Shown one piece after another: positions 28,536 through 36,332 of a DNA stretch of 47,500 bases. This DNA is from Symbiodinium natans (taxonomy: Eukaryota > Sar > Dinophyceae > Suessiales > Symbiodiniaceae). The stretch is from assembly GCA_905221605.1 (NCBI GenBank), contig CAJNDS010002510.1, positions 310,001 to 357,500 of the forward strand. Direction: 5' to 3'. Position numbers and translations under genes: made by a program. The notes below the pieces were generated by a model that was given only the letters and a program-made list of their open reading frames with translations, searched no databases and was not told where the DNA came from. Every line of letters starts with the position of its first letter. Within the stretch, counting starts at the first letter, position 1.

Positions 28536-29810
28536 TTATCTATTATAAACGGTTTCTCTATATAATTTTTGCAATTCTTTTAATGCTTCTTTCTTCGCAG
28601 TAGGAACACCTCTATTAGACACCCATTTATTATAGAGACTTCTATATTGCCTATAAGTAGTAGTGTTAATGGTGTTTTTATTATTTGCATCTTCAAAGGT
28701 TTCACGTAGCTTCTGAATTCCTATTTTACTTGGCATAATCAAGGGTCTCATGTTTAACTCTTCTCGTGAAACATCTTCATCTTCTCGGGCACTTTCCTTT
28801 AGGTTGGTCTTTTTAGTTAGTCTGGTTCGCGGTCTTCTTGGCGGTTGTTCATCTGCTTGTCTTGCAGAACCTTCAGGCTGTCTTGCAGAACCTCGTGGGA
28901 ATTGAAAGTTTCCTGACGATGATGATGATGATGATGATCCACCTTGTTGAACGTTTGGTGTTGGTGCTGGTAATGCTGGTTGCTGAACTGCAGGAGGCAG
29001 TGGTTGTTGAGTTGCACCCACATTAGGTTGATGAGGTTGTAACACAATAGAGGGCGGTAGTTGCGCAATATTCATTGGATTGGGGTTTCTCACCCACGGG
29101 TTATTAGGTGGTGTTCGGGGTGCTTCTAGATCAAGCAAGGGGCGAGGTTGTGGTAAAATCCTTCTCATAACTGCATCGCCTATACCACTTAGAACTGGTT
29201 CTGCCAGTCCTCCAATTACGGATGTAGTTAGATCATGCCCTGACACAAAACCACCTGCAATATTTCTGCCTACTCTCATTGAGCCTCTTCCTAATGTTCT
29301 TAATATTCCGTCTCCTTGCTGTTGTTCGCGTTCTACCTGTTGCTGGTGTGCCTGAACGATGTCCTGTTGGTTTGCTTGTCGTGTTTCTTCGGCCCTCTGT
29401 ATAACTCCCTCTAATTCCGCCCGTGTAACTCCTTCTTCTGTGTCAAAAAACTCGTCATTGCCATATTCTTCTATGGGAGTGCCGATATTATACATTTCTG
29501 GTTGTGCCGGTGTGTCTGTTGCTCCTGCTCCTGCATCCCACAACGCCCTATGAGTAAGATCGTTGTCCGTGGCATACTCTCTTAACATGTGATCTCTTAC
29601 CACCCGTTCATTAATTCTCTTCTGTTCTGCTTTCAATCTGTCTAAATGATCTTTACCGCCAAAATACGATCCTTTATTACTAGCCTTGTAAAATACTGCA
29701 TCTCTGTTAGGAAACGGTTTTAGTGCTTCTTCATTATCATTAACAAGTTCCAGTATATCTTCATATCGTGACCTTCTGTGAAATTGTATCTGTGTTTTAT
29801 TTCGTGCCAT
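28536..29810 (-). CDS. putative virion-associated protein, low complexity
   Basis: 424 aa. Residues 1-100 are charged and helical; 130-170 are glutamine-rich (QQDIVQAHQQQVEREQQQ). A glycine/small-residue stretch follows (LRTLGRGSMRVGRNIAGGFVS), then a proline/glutamine/serine-rich linker with eight consecutive serines, and a basic C-terminal domain (about 330-424). No family recognised. The position, first of a leftward block that ends with the penton gene upstream, and the amphipathic glycine-rich part suggest a structural or internal capsid protein, by analogy only. Confidence 0.55.
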   Translation of the reverse strand: MARNKTQIQFHRRSRYEDILELVNDNEEALKPFPNRDAVFYKASNKGSYFGGKDHLDRLKAEQKRINERVVRDHMLREYATDNDLTHRALWDAGAGATDTPAQPEMYNIGTPIEEYGNDEFFDTEEGVTRAELEGVIQRAEETRQANQQDIVQAHQQQVEREQQQGDGILRTLGRGSMRVGRNIAGGFVSGHDLTTSVIGGLAEPVLSGIGDAVMRRILPQPRPLLDLEAPRTPPNNPWVRNPNPMNIAQLPPSIVLQPHQPNVGATQQPLPPAVQQPALPAPTPNVQQGGSSSSSSSSGNFQFPRGSARQPEGSARQADEQPPRRPRTRLTKKTNLKESAREDEDVSREELNMRPLIMPSKIGIQKLRETFEDANNKNTINTTTYRQYRSLYNKWVSNRGVPTAKKEALKELQKLYRETVYNR

Positions 29811-29843
29811 TATATTTTATATTCTTATATAGAAATTTACGAT

Positions 29844-30185
29844 TTAGAATATTCTTTCACTTAAGGTTTCCAAGGTTTGTATTCTGTTTCTTAAATGCTC
29901 TATGGAAACTTCCGGTAAGTGGGTGTTATGCAACTCTGATTTTAATCTGTCAATCTCCATTGTGTAATTGTCTTTCATTTGCCCCTCTAATAGTCGTCTT
30001 TTCATTGCTAGGTTTGCTACCCGTGCCTCTCTGGCGTCCATTTCCTCTTTTAAATTCAATAAGTAATCAATATTAGGCTTGTGAAACTGCATGTTAACAG
30101 GTTCACCCACAACAGGATTATCTAGTGATTTTCTCTTCTTTTGCTTCTTTTGTTGCCTGAACTTGTATTTATTGTATAAAACCAT
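29844..30185 (-). CDS. small coiled-coil protein, unknown
   Basis: 113 aa with a basic N-terminus (FRQQKKQKKRKS) and a long coiled coil from about residue 40 to the end, including LNLKEEMDAREARVANLAMK and LRNRIQTLETLSERI. It lies 33 bp upstream of the 424-aa gene and 13 bp downstream of the next one, so it is part of the leftward block. A scaffold or minor structural role is a guess from context. Confidence 0.55.
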   Translation of the reverse strand: MVLYNKYKFRQQKKQKKRKSLDNPVVGEPVNMQFHKPNIDYLLNLKEEMDAREARVANLAMKRRLLEGQMKDNYTMEIDRLKSELHNTHLPEVSIEHLRNRIQTLETLSERIF

Positions 30186-30198
30186 TGCTATATATTAT

Positions 30199-30750
30199 TT
30201 ACCTAGATTTTTTACTCTTCGGTTTAAACATTGCTTGACACATATTATTCGCCTTCTCCTGTCTTCTTCTCATTATTTCTTGGTTCATGGTTCTCATGTG
30301 TAACTGATATAGTTGAGCCTGTGACAAGTTGTCATATGGGCTTGATATTGGTGATGTGTTTTTTTGGGGTGATGGTATCGGCTTTGGTTGTGTTGCTTGT
30401 TTTTGTAGGGCTGGTTCATTCTGGTGATCCTCTGGCGGGGATATTGCTATTGGTTTTACTTTAACCTTCGGTTTTGGTTTGATCGGCTTACTCTCCAGTG
30501 TTCCTGAACATTTGTGAGAATATCTCAATGTTTTTAAAGTCATTTCTGCATTACAGTCTTTGCAGGTTACCTTTTTGTGTTTTACCATGTCTGTTTTGTT
30601 TTTGAACTCTGGTTTTTCATTTATATTATCGTCTTCGCCTGTTTCATTCTTTATTGACCCCTCTTGAGGTGTATCAACGACTTCTGGTGTGACTGTTTCA
30701 TTTTCAATCTTGGTATCTTCTTCAATACTATTATGTGCTTCAGATGACAT
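30199..30750 (-). CDS. proline/lysine-rich protein with zinc-finger-like motif
   Basis: 183 aa from MSSEAHNS at 30750. A longer frame reaching to 30834 would run through the hairpin at 30764-30804 and overlap the neighbouring gene, so I chose the inner start. Residues about 65-90 carry VTCKDCNAEMTLKTLRYSHK followed by C, like a C2HC zinc finger and similar to the zinc tails of the GIY-YIG copies. A proline/lysine-rich linker (IKPKPKVKVKP) and a helical basic end follow. Possibly nucleic-acid binding; family unknown. Confidence 0.55.
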   Translation of the reverse strand: MSSEAHNSIEEDTKIENETVTPEVVDTPQEGSIKNETGEDDNINEKPEFKNKTDMVKHKKVTCKDCNAEMTLKTLRYSHKCSGTLESKPIKPKPKVKVKPIAISPPEDHQNEPALQKQATQPKPIPSPQKNTSPISSPYDNLSQAQLYQLHMRTMNQEIMRRRQEKANNMCQAMFKPKSKKSR

Positions 30751-30763
30751 GTATATAACTGTT

Positions 30764-30804
30764 CTATATTTTATCTGTTTATATTGAAAATAGATAAAAT
30801 ATAG
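30764..30804. terminator. AT-rich hairpin between leftward genes
   Basis: Perfect 13-bp arms CTATATTTTATCT / AGATAAAATATAG, 15-base loop, between the stop of GIY-YIG copy 2 (30824) and the start at 30750. AGATAAAATAT also occurs in the divergent gap at 32416-32455, so it may have a promoter role as well. Confidence 0.5.
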
Positions 30805-30823
30805 ATAGTTTAAAAAAGTTGGT

Positions 30824-31510
30824 TTAGGGTTCATCGTTGCCTGTTTGATTTAAATATTGTTGATGTTTTAATGTTTTTAAATGACGTTGTCGTGCGTTTT
30901 TAGTAAAATGCCCACCACATTCACAATAACTTACTTTCATAATCTCTTGTTTATTATTCAGATAATATTCTCTGCTTTTCTGTTGTAGTAAATCTTTATT
31001 CTGCTGTCTGTAATTTTCTTGGTATTCCTTGATGATGTCGCGGTTTTCTTTCTTTTTCTTTAAAATTGTGTCCCTGTTTACTTGATAGTATAACTTGTGA
31101 TTAACCTTGCTCATCTCCTTCACTCTGTCTGTATTTTGTTGTTTCCACTCCTTGTTCTTTTGTGATATATATTCTTTGTTATCTTGGTAATACTGCTTTC
31201 TGTCACGACCTTCAATTCTTCGGTTCATACAAAAATGCTCTCTTTGATGAAAACCTTCTCTTGCTTGTAACTCACTTTTATTATGACATGGATATGTTTC
31301 TATCAGTTCAATTCTACATTTTTTGTGGTCGTATTTATCAAATAGCCCAAACAAAGAATAATATTTGAACTTGCTTTGTAAATGTCGGCGGTAATCACTT
31401 CTATGTCCACTCATCCTCATGCTTAGTTCTTGAGTGGTGCTACCAATATAGCATTCTGTATAGTTGTCATCCCATATTGCATAAATTTTACCTTTTTGAT
31501 AGTCAGGCAT
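30824..31510 (-). CDS. GIY-YIG endonuclease (copy 2)
   Basis: 228 aa. The core is KGKIYAIWDD, ECYIGSTTQELSMRMSGHR and LQAREGFHQREHF (catalytic Arg and Glu present), followed by basic repeats of the type YYQxNRDTILKKKKENR. The zinc-finger-like tail is CECGGHFTKNARQRHLKTLK. Overall organisation equals copy 1 but the sequence is clearly diverged, so duplication is not recent. It lies inside a block of structural genes; whether it acts in homing, recombination or exclusion of rivals cannot be told from the sequence. Confidence 0.85.
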   Translation of the reverse strand: MPDYQKGKIYAIWDDNYTECYIGSTTQELSMRMSGHRSDYRRHLQSKFKYYSLFGLFDKYDHKKCRIELIETYPCHNKSELQAREGFHQREHFCMNRRIEGRDRKQYYQDNKEYISQKNKEWKQQNTDRVKEMSKVNHKLYYQVNRDTILKKKKENRDIIKEYQENYRQQNKDLLQQKSREYYLNNKQEIMKVSYCECGGHFTKNARQRHLKTLKHQQYLNQTGNDEP

Positions 31511-31551
31511 TATGTTTATCTATGGTTTTTTATTTTTAAGTATGTTTTTGA

Positions 31552-32415
31552 TTAGTCTAGTTGTGTGAATAACAACGAGAAAGTAACATGAATATTGTTT
31601 AAATCTACGACATTTCCTGCGCCATCCGTTATTCTAAAGGTCAGTCGCTTGACATTTCTTTTTGAGACATTTATATAATCATAATCTGTTATTCCATAAC
31701 TGTCGCTAATAATACCTGCAAATGGTGCATTAACTGGGACTTTTTTGATTATTGCGTTTGAAAAAGCAGAAGGACTGTGAAAATTATTATTAGACAGTTC
31801 AGGACAAGAAATATAGACGTCAGGATAGTTTATCAGATTTATGAACCCCGTTGTCCAAGGGGAGGATGAAGTGAATGCGTCACCAACTGGTGTTGTAAAA
31901 CCCAAAACATTATTGATAGAGTTAAGGTTATTAAGATCCACGGAATTAGAGAATGAACCAACAAAAGTAGGCACATCTGTATCAGTCAAGGGTATAAACA
32001 CGACCTCACTGTAGTTAGAAGATATTGTAATCTTATTCGTTAAAGTATCATATATGACAGAATAAGAGTTAGTCCTTCCGCCACTATCAAAGAAGGCGTT
32101 TAATTGTGTTTCCATGGCTGAGGCTAGATCAGGAGCAGTGTAATTTCCTACAGGTATCGCAATTCTTCTATATGTTATGCCTTGAGGTGTGGCAGGTGGC
32201 AATATCTGATGTCTAAAATACAGGTTTTGATTATTTGTATTGATTGAATACCATGCATTCGGAATAGCTACCTCGTGCACTTGCATAATGGTATTATCAG
32301 GTATTTCAAAGGTGTCCTGCAACTCTATTTTAAAATCAGAAGTTGATTTACTGTCAGAAACTCTGTATTGTGAGTTAACATAAACTTTTTTGTATGTTAA
32401 AGGTCTGAAACTCAT
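31552..32415 (-). CDS. minor capsid (penton-like) protein
   Basis: 287 aa. The start MSFRPLTYKKVYVNSQYR and the elements SDFKIELQDTFEIPDNTIM and VHEVAIPNAWYSINT are characteristic of the single-jelly-roll penton proteins of PLVs and relatives. Most of the protein is predicted beta strand. It would form the pentameric vertices of the capsid. It is divergent from the lipase-like gene at 32456, with a 40-bp AT-rich gap between the starts. It completes the virion set with the major capsid protein at 33907 and the ATPase at 38681. Confidence 0.75.
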   Translation of the reverse strand: MSFRPLTYKKVYVNSQYRVSDSKSTSDFKIELQDTFEIPDNTIMQVHEVAIPNAWYSINTNNQNLYFRHQILPPATPQGITYRRIAIPVGNYTAPDLASAMETQLNAFFDSGGRTNSYSVIYDTLTNKITISSNYSEVVFIPLTDTDVPTFVGSFSNSVDLNNLNSINNVLGFTTPVGDAFTSSSPWTTGFINLINYPDVYISCPELSNNNFHSPSAFSNAIIKKVPVNAPFAGIISDSYGITDYDYINVSKRNVKRLTFRITDGAGNVVDLNNIHVTFSLLFTQLD

Positions 32416-32455
32416 ATTAATAACAGATAAAATATTTATATGATTTATTAATATA

Positions 32456-33001
32456 ATGACAAGAGTTCAGTCTCAATTAGACAACATGCTGAAGTCTAAC
32501 GGGAGAATATCCAATACACAAGGTATTAAGATTGCATACGATCGTGACAATAAAATTTTTGTTAAAGATAACAAAATGTATATAGGAGGGACTACATCGT
32601 TTACCAACTGGTTAGAAAACTTTACTAAATTACCCTTCGGTGTTTTGGGCGGTGTCCGTGATATGGAAAGATATATAGAGGCAGAACGGATTTTAAAGGA
32701 GAACCCACAAATAACAGAATTGGTAGGACATAGTCAAGCGGGAGTGGTGGCGTTACAATTAGCGAAAGATTTTCCTGACAGAGATCTAAGAACCAGAACG
32801 TATAACAGCCCTTCATTTTCACTAGGTTTTGATCAACCCTCTGAACAACACAAGAGGTTCAGAAAAGTTGGAGATGTAGTTTCAGCATTTGATGGTTCAG
32901 CAATAAGTTATAATACGGATACATTGAACCCAATAAAAAATCATGACATATCGTCATTGGACAATATAGATGAAAGTATTCCACCCTTATCTCTACCATG
33001 A
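32456..33001 (+). CDS. lipase-like alpha/beta hydrolase
   Basis: 181 aa. The nucleophile elbow is ITELVGHSQAGVVALQL, a G-H-S-x-A-G lipase motif. Candidate acid and histidine are in KVGDVVSAFD and KNHDIS near the C-terminus, giving a plausible Ser-Asp-His triad like that of class 3 lipases. There is no signal peptide or membrane segment. In a virus lacking an obvious entry enzyme it might act on membranes during entry or egress; that role is inference. It lies between the penton and MCP genes, which favours a late, virion-linked product. Confidence 0.7.
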   Translation: MTRVQSQLDNMLKSNGRISNTQGIKIAYDRDNKIFVKDNKMYIGGTTSFTNWLENFTKLPFGVLGGVRDMERYIEAERILKENPQITELVGHSQAGVVALQLAKDFPDRDLRTRTYNSPSFSLGFDQPSEQHKRFRKVGDVVSAFDGSAISYNTDTLNPIKNHDISSLDNIDESIPPLSLP

Positions 33002-33044
33002 AAATGGTATAAAGAATAATCCGTATATACTAGTATATAACCGT

Positions 33045-33638
33045 ATGTCATATAAGAACGCAAAAATTTACAAAATCCTTAACAATGCAACAGATGATGT
33101 TTATATCGGTTCTACAACTCAACCCTTATCTAAGAGGATGGTGGACCATAGGGCATCATGTAAAAGTGATAAGTCCTTTCATTTGCAACTACATAACAAA
33201 ATGAACGAGTTAGGTATAGAGAATTTCTATATTGAATTATTGGAAGAATACCCTTGTGAAAATGTAGAACAGTTAAGAAAGAGAGAGGGAGAGCGAATTA
33301 GAGAATTTGCCACGTTAAACAGATATGTAGCAGGAAGAAATGAAAAACAATACAGAGAAGATAACAAAGAACAACGGGCAAAAACAAACAAAGCATGGAG
33401 AGAAAAGAACCATGATGGTTTATTACAGAAGAAGAAGGACGATTATCAAAACAATCGGGAGCATTATCTTGACATCAAGAAGAAATATTACATAGAAAAG
33501 AAGGATGAGATAAATGAAAAACAAAAAACTAAGATTTTATGTGTTTGCGGTGTTGAATGTAGGAAATCGGATATACGAAGACACGAAAGAACCAAGAGAC
33601 ATATAGAATTTCTTAACCAACAAGAAGCATCATATTAA
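33045..33638 (+). CDS. GIY-YIG endonuclease (copy 3)
   Basis: 197 aa from the ATG at 33045 (MSYKNAKIYKI). A longer frame from 32970 overlaps the end of the lipase gene and would add residues absent from the other copies. The core shows KIYKILNNATDDVYIGSTTQ, LSKRMVDHR and LRKREGERI; a lysine/tyrosine-rich middle and a tail CVCGVECRKSDIRRHERTKR with the same zinc-finger-like spacing follow. Its stop codon lies in a hairpin that also covers the next start. Confidence 0.8.
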   Translation: MSYKNAKIYKILNNATDDVYIGSTTQPLSKRMVDHRASCKSDKSFHLQLHNKMNELGIENFYIELLEEYPCENVEQLRKREGERIREFATLNRYVAGRNEKQYREDNKEQRAKTNKAWREKNHDGLLQKKKDDYQNNREHYLDIKKKYYIEKKDEINEKQKTKILCVCGVECRKSDIRRHERTKRHIEFLNQQEASY

Positions 33639-33662
33639 TAATATTTCTCAATATTATTAATA
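33633..33662. terminator. perfect palindrome spanning stop and next start
   Basis: 13-bp arms TATTAATAATATT / AATATTATTAATA with loop TCTC. The left arm carries the TAA of GIY-YIG copy 3 and the right arm ends in the A of the ATG at 33662. It shares TTTCTCA in its centre with the palindrome at 36292. Confidence 0.6.
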
Positions 33663-33895
33663 TGATGTTCAATAAACCAAGGTATATAAAATCACCTCAC
33701 ATTGTAGGAAAGCCGTCGGAAAGTCTGAGGTTTAAAAACAAACTGAACAAGAACCTTAATAATTCTGCTTATGAGAGCATACGAAATATAGTTGAAGAGG
33801 GCGAGAATATAATACAACTGCCACAAGAAAAGAATAGCATTGATTTAAAAAATGTAAAACCACATAAAAAGTATAATAATATAAAATCTAAATAA
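33662..33895 (+). CDS. small basic protein, unknown
   Basis: 77 aa, lysine- and asparagine-rich (FKNKLNKNLNNSAYESIRN). It lies just upstream of the major capsid protein gene with an 11-bp gap, so probably co-expressed with it. No family recognised; small basic virion or DNA-condensing proteins occur in this position in related viruses, but this is context only. Confidence 0.5.
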   Translation: MMFNKPRYIKSPHIVGKPSESLRFKNKLNKNLNNSAYESIRNIVEEGENIIQLPQEKNSIDLKNVKPHKKYNNIKSK

Positions 33896-33906
33896 AGTAT
33901 ATAATT

Positions 33907-35373
33907 ATGGATTTGGTTCTGGCAGAGAGCAACGATGATATGATAAATAGCCTCCAGTTCGGTTTACCCCAGTCGGCAGCATATGTAACTGACAGGAAAC
34001 AAGTTCACTTTCCTACTGTATCTGGAAACATCTTTAGTTCATCTAACGGAAACAAATACTTAAAGTTTGTAATCACAGGTGAAGATAATAATTATATTGA
34101 TTTGTCTAGTGTTTGTTTGTTCTTTGATGTTGTAAATACCTCCACTACTGCAGGAGAATATTTACGCCCATTAGGTGAGAGCCATGCCTTCTTTACCAGA
34201 TACAGATGCAATGGAGCAGGCCAACAACTAAACGATATTGACAATTACAACCAAGTCTGCGAAGAAATGAAATCATTCAAAAGCGAAGAGGTTAGAAATT
34301 TAGATGACATTCAAGAAGGTTGTTTAACAAGATACGACAGTAGAATTAACCGGCTGTTCGCTTATACTATAGAAAGTCACGATGCAACAGCAACAACAGG
34401 ATCAAACCAAAGAGGCGCTGTTCTACCGAAACTAACACGACTTAATACTACAGGAATTGAACAGGGTAAGTTCGTAAGAATGGGACACAAGCCCGTTTGT
34501 GGATTTGTTCAATCTGGATATTATCCTCCAATTCGGTATTGTCCTTTAGAGTTTATTTTTGAGATAGTTTCAGACGCTGGTGAACCAGTTATCAGACCAG
34601 CAACACCAGTAGCGGGAACACAAGCAGAAGACGATGAAAACGGCTTATATTTTACAACACGCAATACTACCACATCTTGGGCTATTCAGAATGCCATTTT
34701 ACGATGTGAATTGATACAGGTGGACAACACCGTCAACAATAATATAGTTTCACATTTATTGAAAGGGGGTAGGCTTAGAATGGTTTATCCTGCTTATTAT
34801 TCATTTTCACAAACCTTCACGGCAGGAAACACAGAGATCAACATGAACATCGTTAAATCTTCAACTCGTTTATCTCAGATGTTCTTCACCTTTAGAAACA
34901 GCAATATCAATAATGACAACACAGCAGGTAATTATGACAGAAAGAGATGGAACTACTTTTTCCACCCTATGGCGGTAACCATTGATAACCTTGAAGGTGT
35001 GATCGACAGCGATAAACAAATTTCAGCACAGATACAAATAGCTAATAAGAAATTCCCAGAACAGGAAATATCAAGCATTAGCGAGTTTATGTATTTCCTT
35101 CGTAGGGCTGTTAACGTTATGTCGCCTTATTACGACGGCTTTTCAATTGATATTTATAGATACGCTAACGATAAGTTTATTGGAGGAATAAATTTCGATA
35201 AGCAACCCGATATGAATTTCACAGGTTCCAACACGAAAATGGGCTCCTTAATCACTTTTAAAATCAAAGGAGCAAATCAATCATTCGCCCTCGGTATTGA
35301 AAGAGTTTTTGTGACTGCTGTGAGTGAGCAAATATTCGAGTTAAGTGAGTCAGCAAGCACGGTATTAGACTAA
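33907..35373 (+). CDS. major capsid protein (double jelly roll)
   Basis: 488 aa. Recognised by its N-terminus (NDDMINSLQFGLPQSAAYV followed by TDRKQVHFPTVSG), the early beta-rich segment YIDLSSVCLFFDV, and the late elements MYFLRRAVNVMSPYYDG and FKIKGANQSFALGIE. These fit PLV major capsid proteins with two jelly-roll domains. Length is in the usual range. It would form the pseudo-hexameric capsomers of an icosahedral shell. The frame is intact. The strong AT-rich leader (TATATAATT before ATG) and the position between small late-type genes suggest late expression. Confidence 0.85.
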   Translation: MDLVLAESNDDMINSLQFGLPQSAAYVTDRKQVHFPTVSGNIFSSSNGNKYLKFVITGEDNNYIDLSSVCLFFDVVNTSTTAGEYLRPLGESHAFFTRYRCNGAGQQLNDIDNYNQVCEEMKSFKSEEVRNLDDIQEGCLTRYDSRINRLFAYTIESHDATATTGSNQRGAVLPKLTRLNTTGIEQGKFVRMGHKPVCGFVQSGYYPPIRYCPLEFIFEIVSDAGEPVIRPATPVAGTQAEDDENGLYFTTRNTTTSWAIQNAILRCELIQVDNTVNNNIVSHLLKGGRLRMVYPAYYSFSQTFTAGNTEINMNIVKSSTRLSQMFFTFRNSNINNDNTAGNYDRKRWNYFFHPMAVTIDNLEGVIDSDKQISAQIQIANKKFPEQEISSISEFMYFLRRAVNVMSPYYDGFSIDIYRYANDKFIGGINFDKQPDMNFTGSNTKMGSLITFKIKGANQSFALGIERVFVTAVSEQIFELSESASTVLD

Positions 35374-35408
35374 ATTGTCTACCAAATTTAATTCTATTAT
35401 GTAAAATG

Positions 35409-35432
35409 TTATAAAGAAATAATACTTTATAA
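35409..35432. terminator. short AT-rich hairpin after capsid gene
   Basis: Arms TTATAAAG / CTTTATAA around an eight-base loop, 36 bp after the capsid stop and 15 bp before the next ATG. Confidence 0.35.
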
Positions 35433-35446
35433 GATATTATAAGATT

Positions 35447-36289
35447 ATGCCTAAAAATCCAGTTAATTATGATCAAACACACTTTTATAAAATCATAAGC
35501 AAAGACACAACCATTTTAGATACTTATGTGGGACACACTACTAACTTCATAAAGAGAAAATACAAACACAAAGACCATTGTATTAACACTAACCATCGTA
35601 ATTATAATATACCATTATATCAGTTTATACGAGATAACGGAGGGTGGGATAACTTTGATATGGTATTAATAAATACTGAGAAATGCGGAAACTCACTAGA
35701 AGCAAGAAAAAGAGAAAGAGAATACATAGAACAACTAGGAGCAACATTAAATATTACCAGACCGTTTATAACAACTGAAGAAGCAGTAGAATTAAAGAAA
35801 CAATGCTATGAAAACAAGAAAGAGCATTATTTACAGAAGAAGAAGGATTACTATGAAAACAAAAAGGAAAAGATACTACAAGATTGTAAAGAATACAGAG
35901 AAGAACACAAGGAGCAAATACAGGAATACAAGAAAGATTATTATGAAAGGAATAAAGAATACATAAAAGCAAAGAGCAACAAGAACTATTATGATAATAT
36001 TGAAGATAGAAGAGCAAAGAATAAGGAATACAGAGATCAACACAAAGAAGAAAGAGTAGAATACGACAAGCAATATAGGCAAGATAATAAAGAAAGAATA
36101 GCTCGATACAAAAAAGATTATCATGAAAAGAACAGAGATACCGTACTACAGAAACACAAAGAATATCACAAACAACATAAAGAAGAGCAAAACCAAAAAC
36201 GACGTGAATTCTACCAAGATCATAAGGAAGAAATCAACAGAAAGCGAAGAGAAAAGCGTCAACAAGCAAAAGAACAACAAATGAATTAA
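35447..36289 (+). CDS. GIY-YIG endonuclease (copy 4), long basic tail
   Basis: 280 aa. The core has HFYKIISKDTTILDTYVGHT (Y-V-G variant), FIKRKYKHKDH and EARKREREYIEQLGA. The C-terminal 150 residues are an extended run of imperfect units built on KEYREEHKEQIQEYKKDYYE, almost purely charged and tyrosine, likely one long helix. Unlike copies 1-3 it lacks the CxCGG/H zinc tail, so this is the most divergent copy. Located between the major capsid and fibre genes. Confidence 0.8.
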   Translation: MPKNPVNYDQTHFYKIISKDTTILDTYVGHTTNFIKRKYKHKDHCINTNHRNYNIPLYQFIRDNGGWDNFDMVLINTEKCGNSLEARKREREYIEQLGATLNITRPFITTEEAVELKKQCYENKKEHYLQKKKDYYENKKEKILQDCKEYREEHKEQIQEYKKDYYERNKEYIKAKSNKNYYDNIEDRRAKNKEYRDQHKEERVEYDKQYRQDNKERIARYKKDYHEKNRDTVLQKHKEYHKQHKEEQNQKRREFYQDHKEEINRKRREKRQQAKEQQMN

Positions 36290-36291
36290 TT

Positions 36292-36332
36292 CATTATAAA
36301 TATTAATTTCTCACATATTAATATTTATAATG
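36292..36332. terminator. perfect palindrome spanning gap and fibre start codon
   Basis: 16-bp arms CATTATAAATATTAAT / ATTAATATTTATAATG with a nine-base loop. The right arm ends with the ATG of the fibre gene (36330-36332). It could end the upstream transcript and position the next one. Confidence 0.6.

Noticed and set aside
28817-29355. His-rich, Met-rich and other ORFs opposite or overlapping the 424-aa gene
   Set aside because: Shadow frames of the serine and glutamine codon runs in the gene at 28536-29810.
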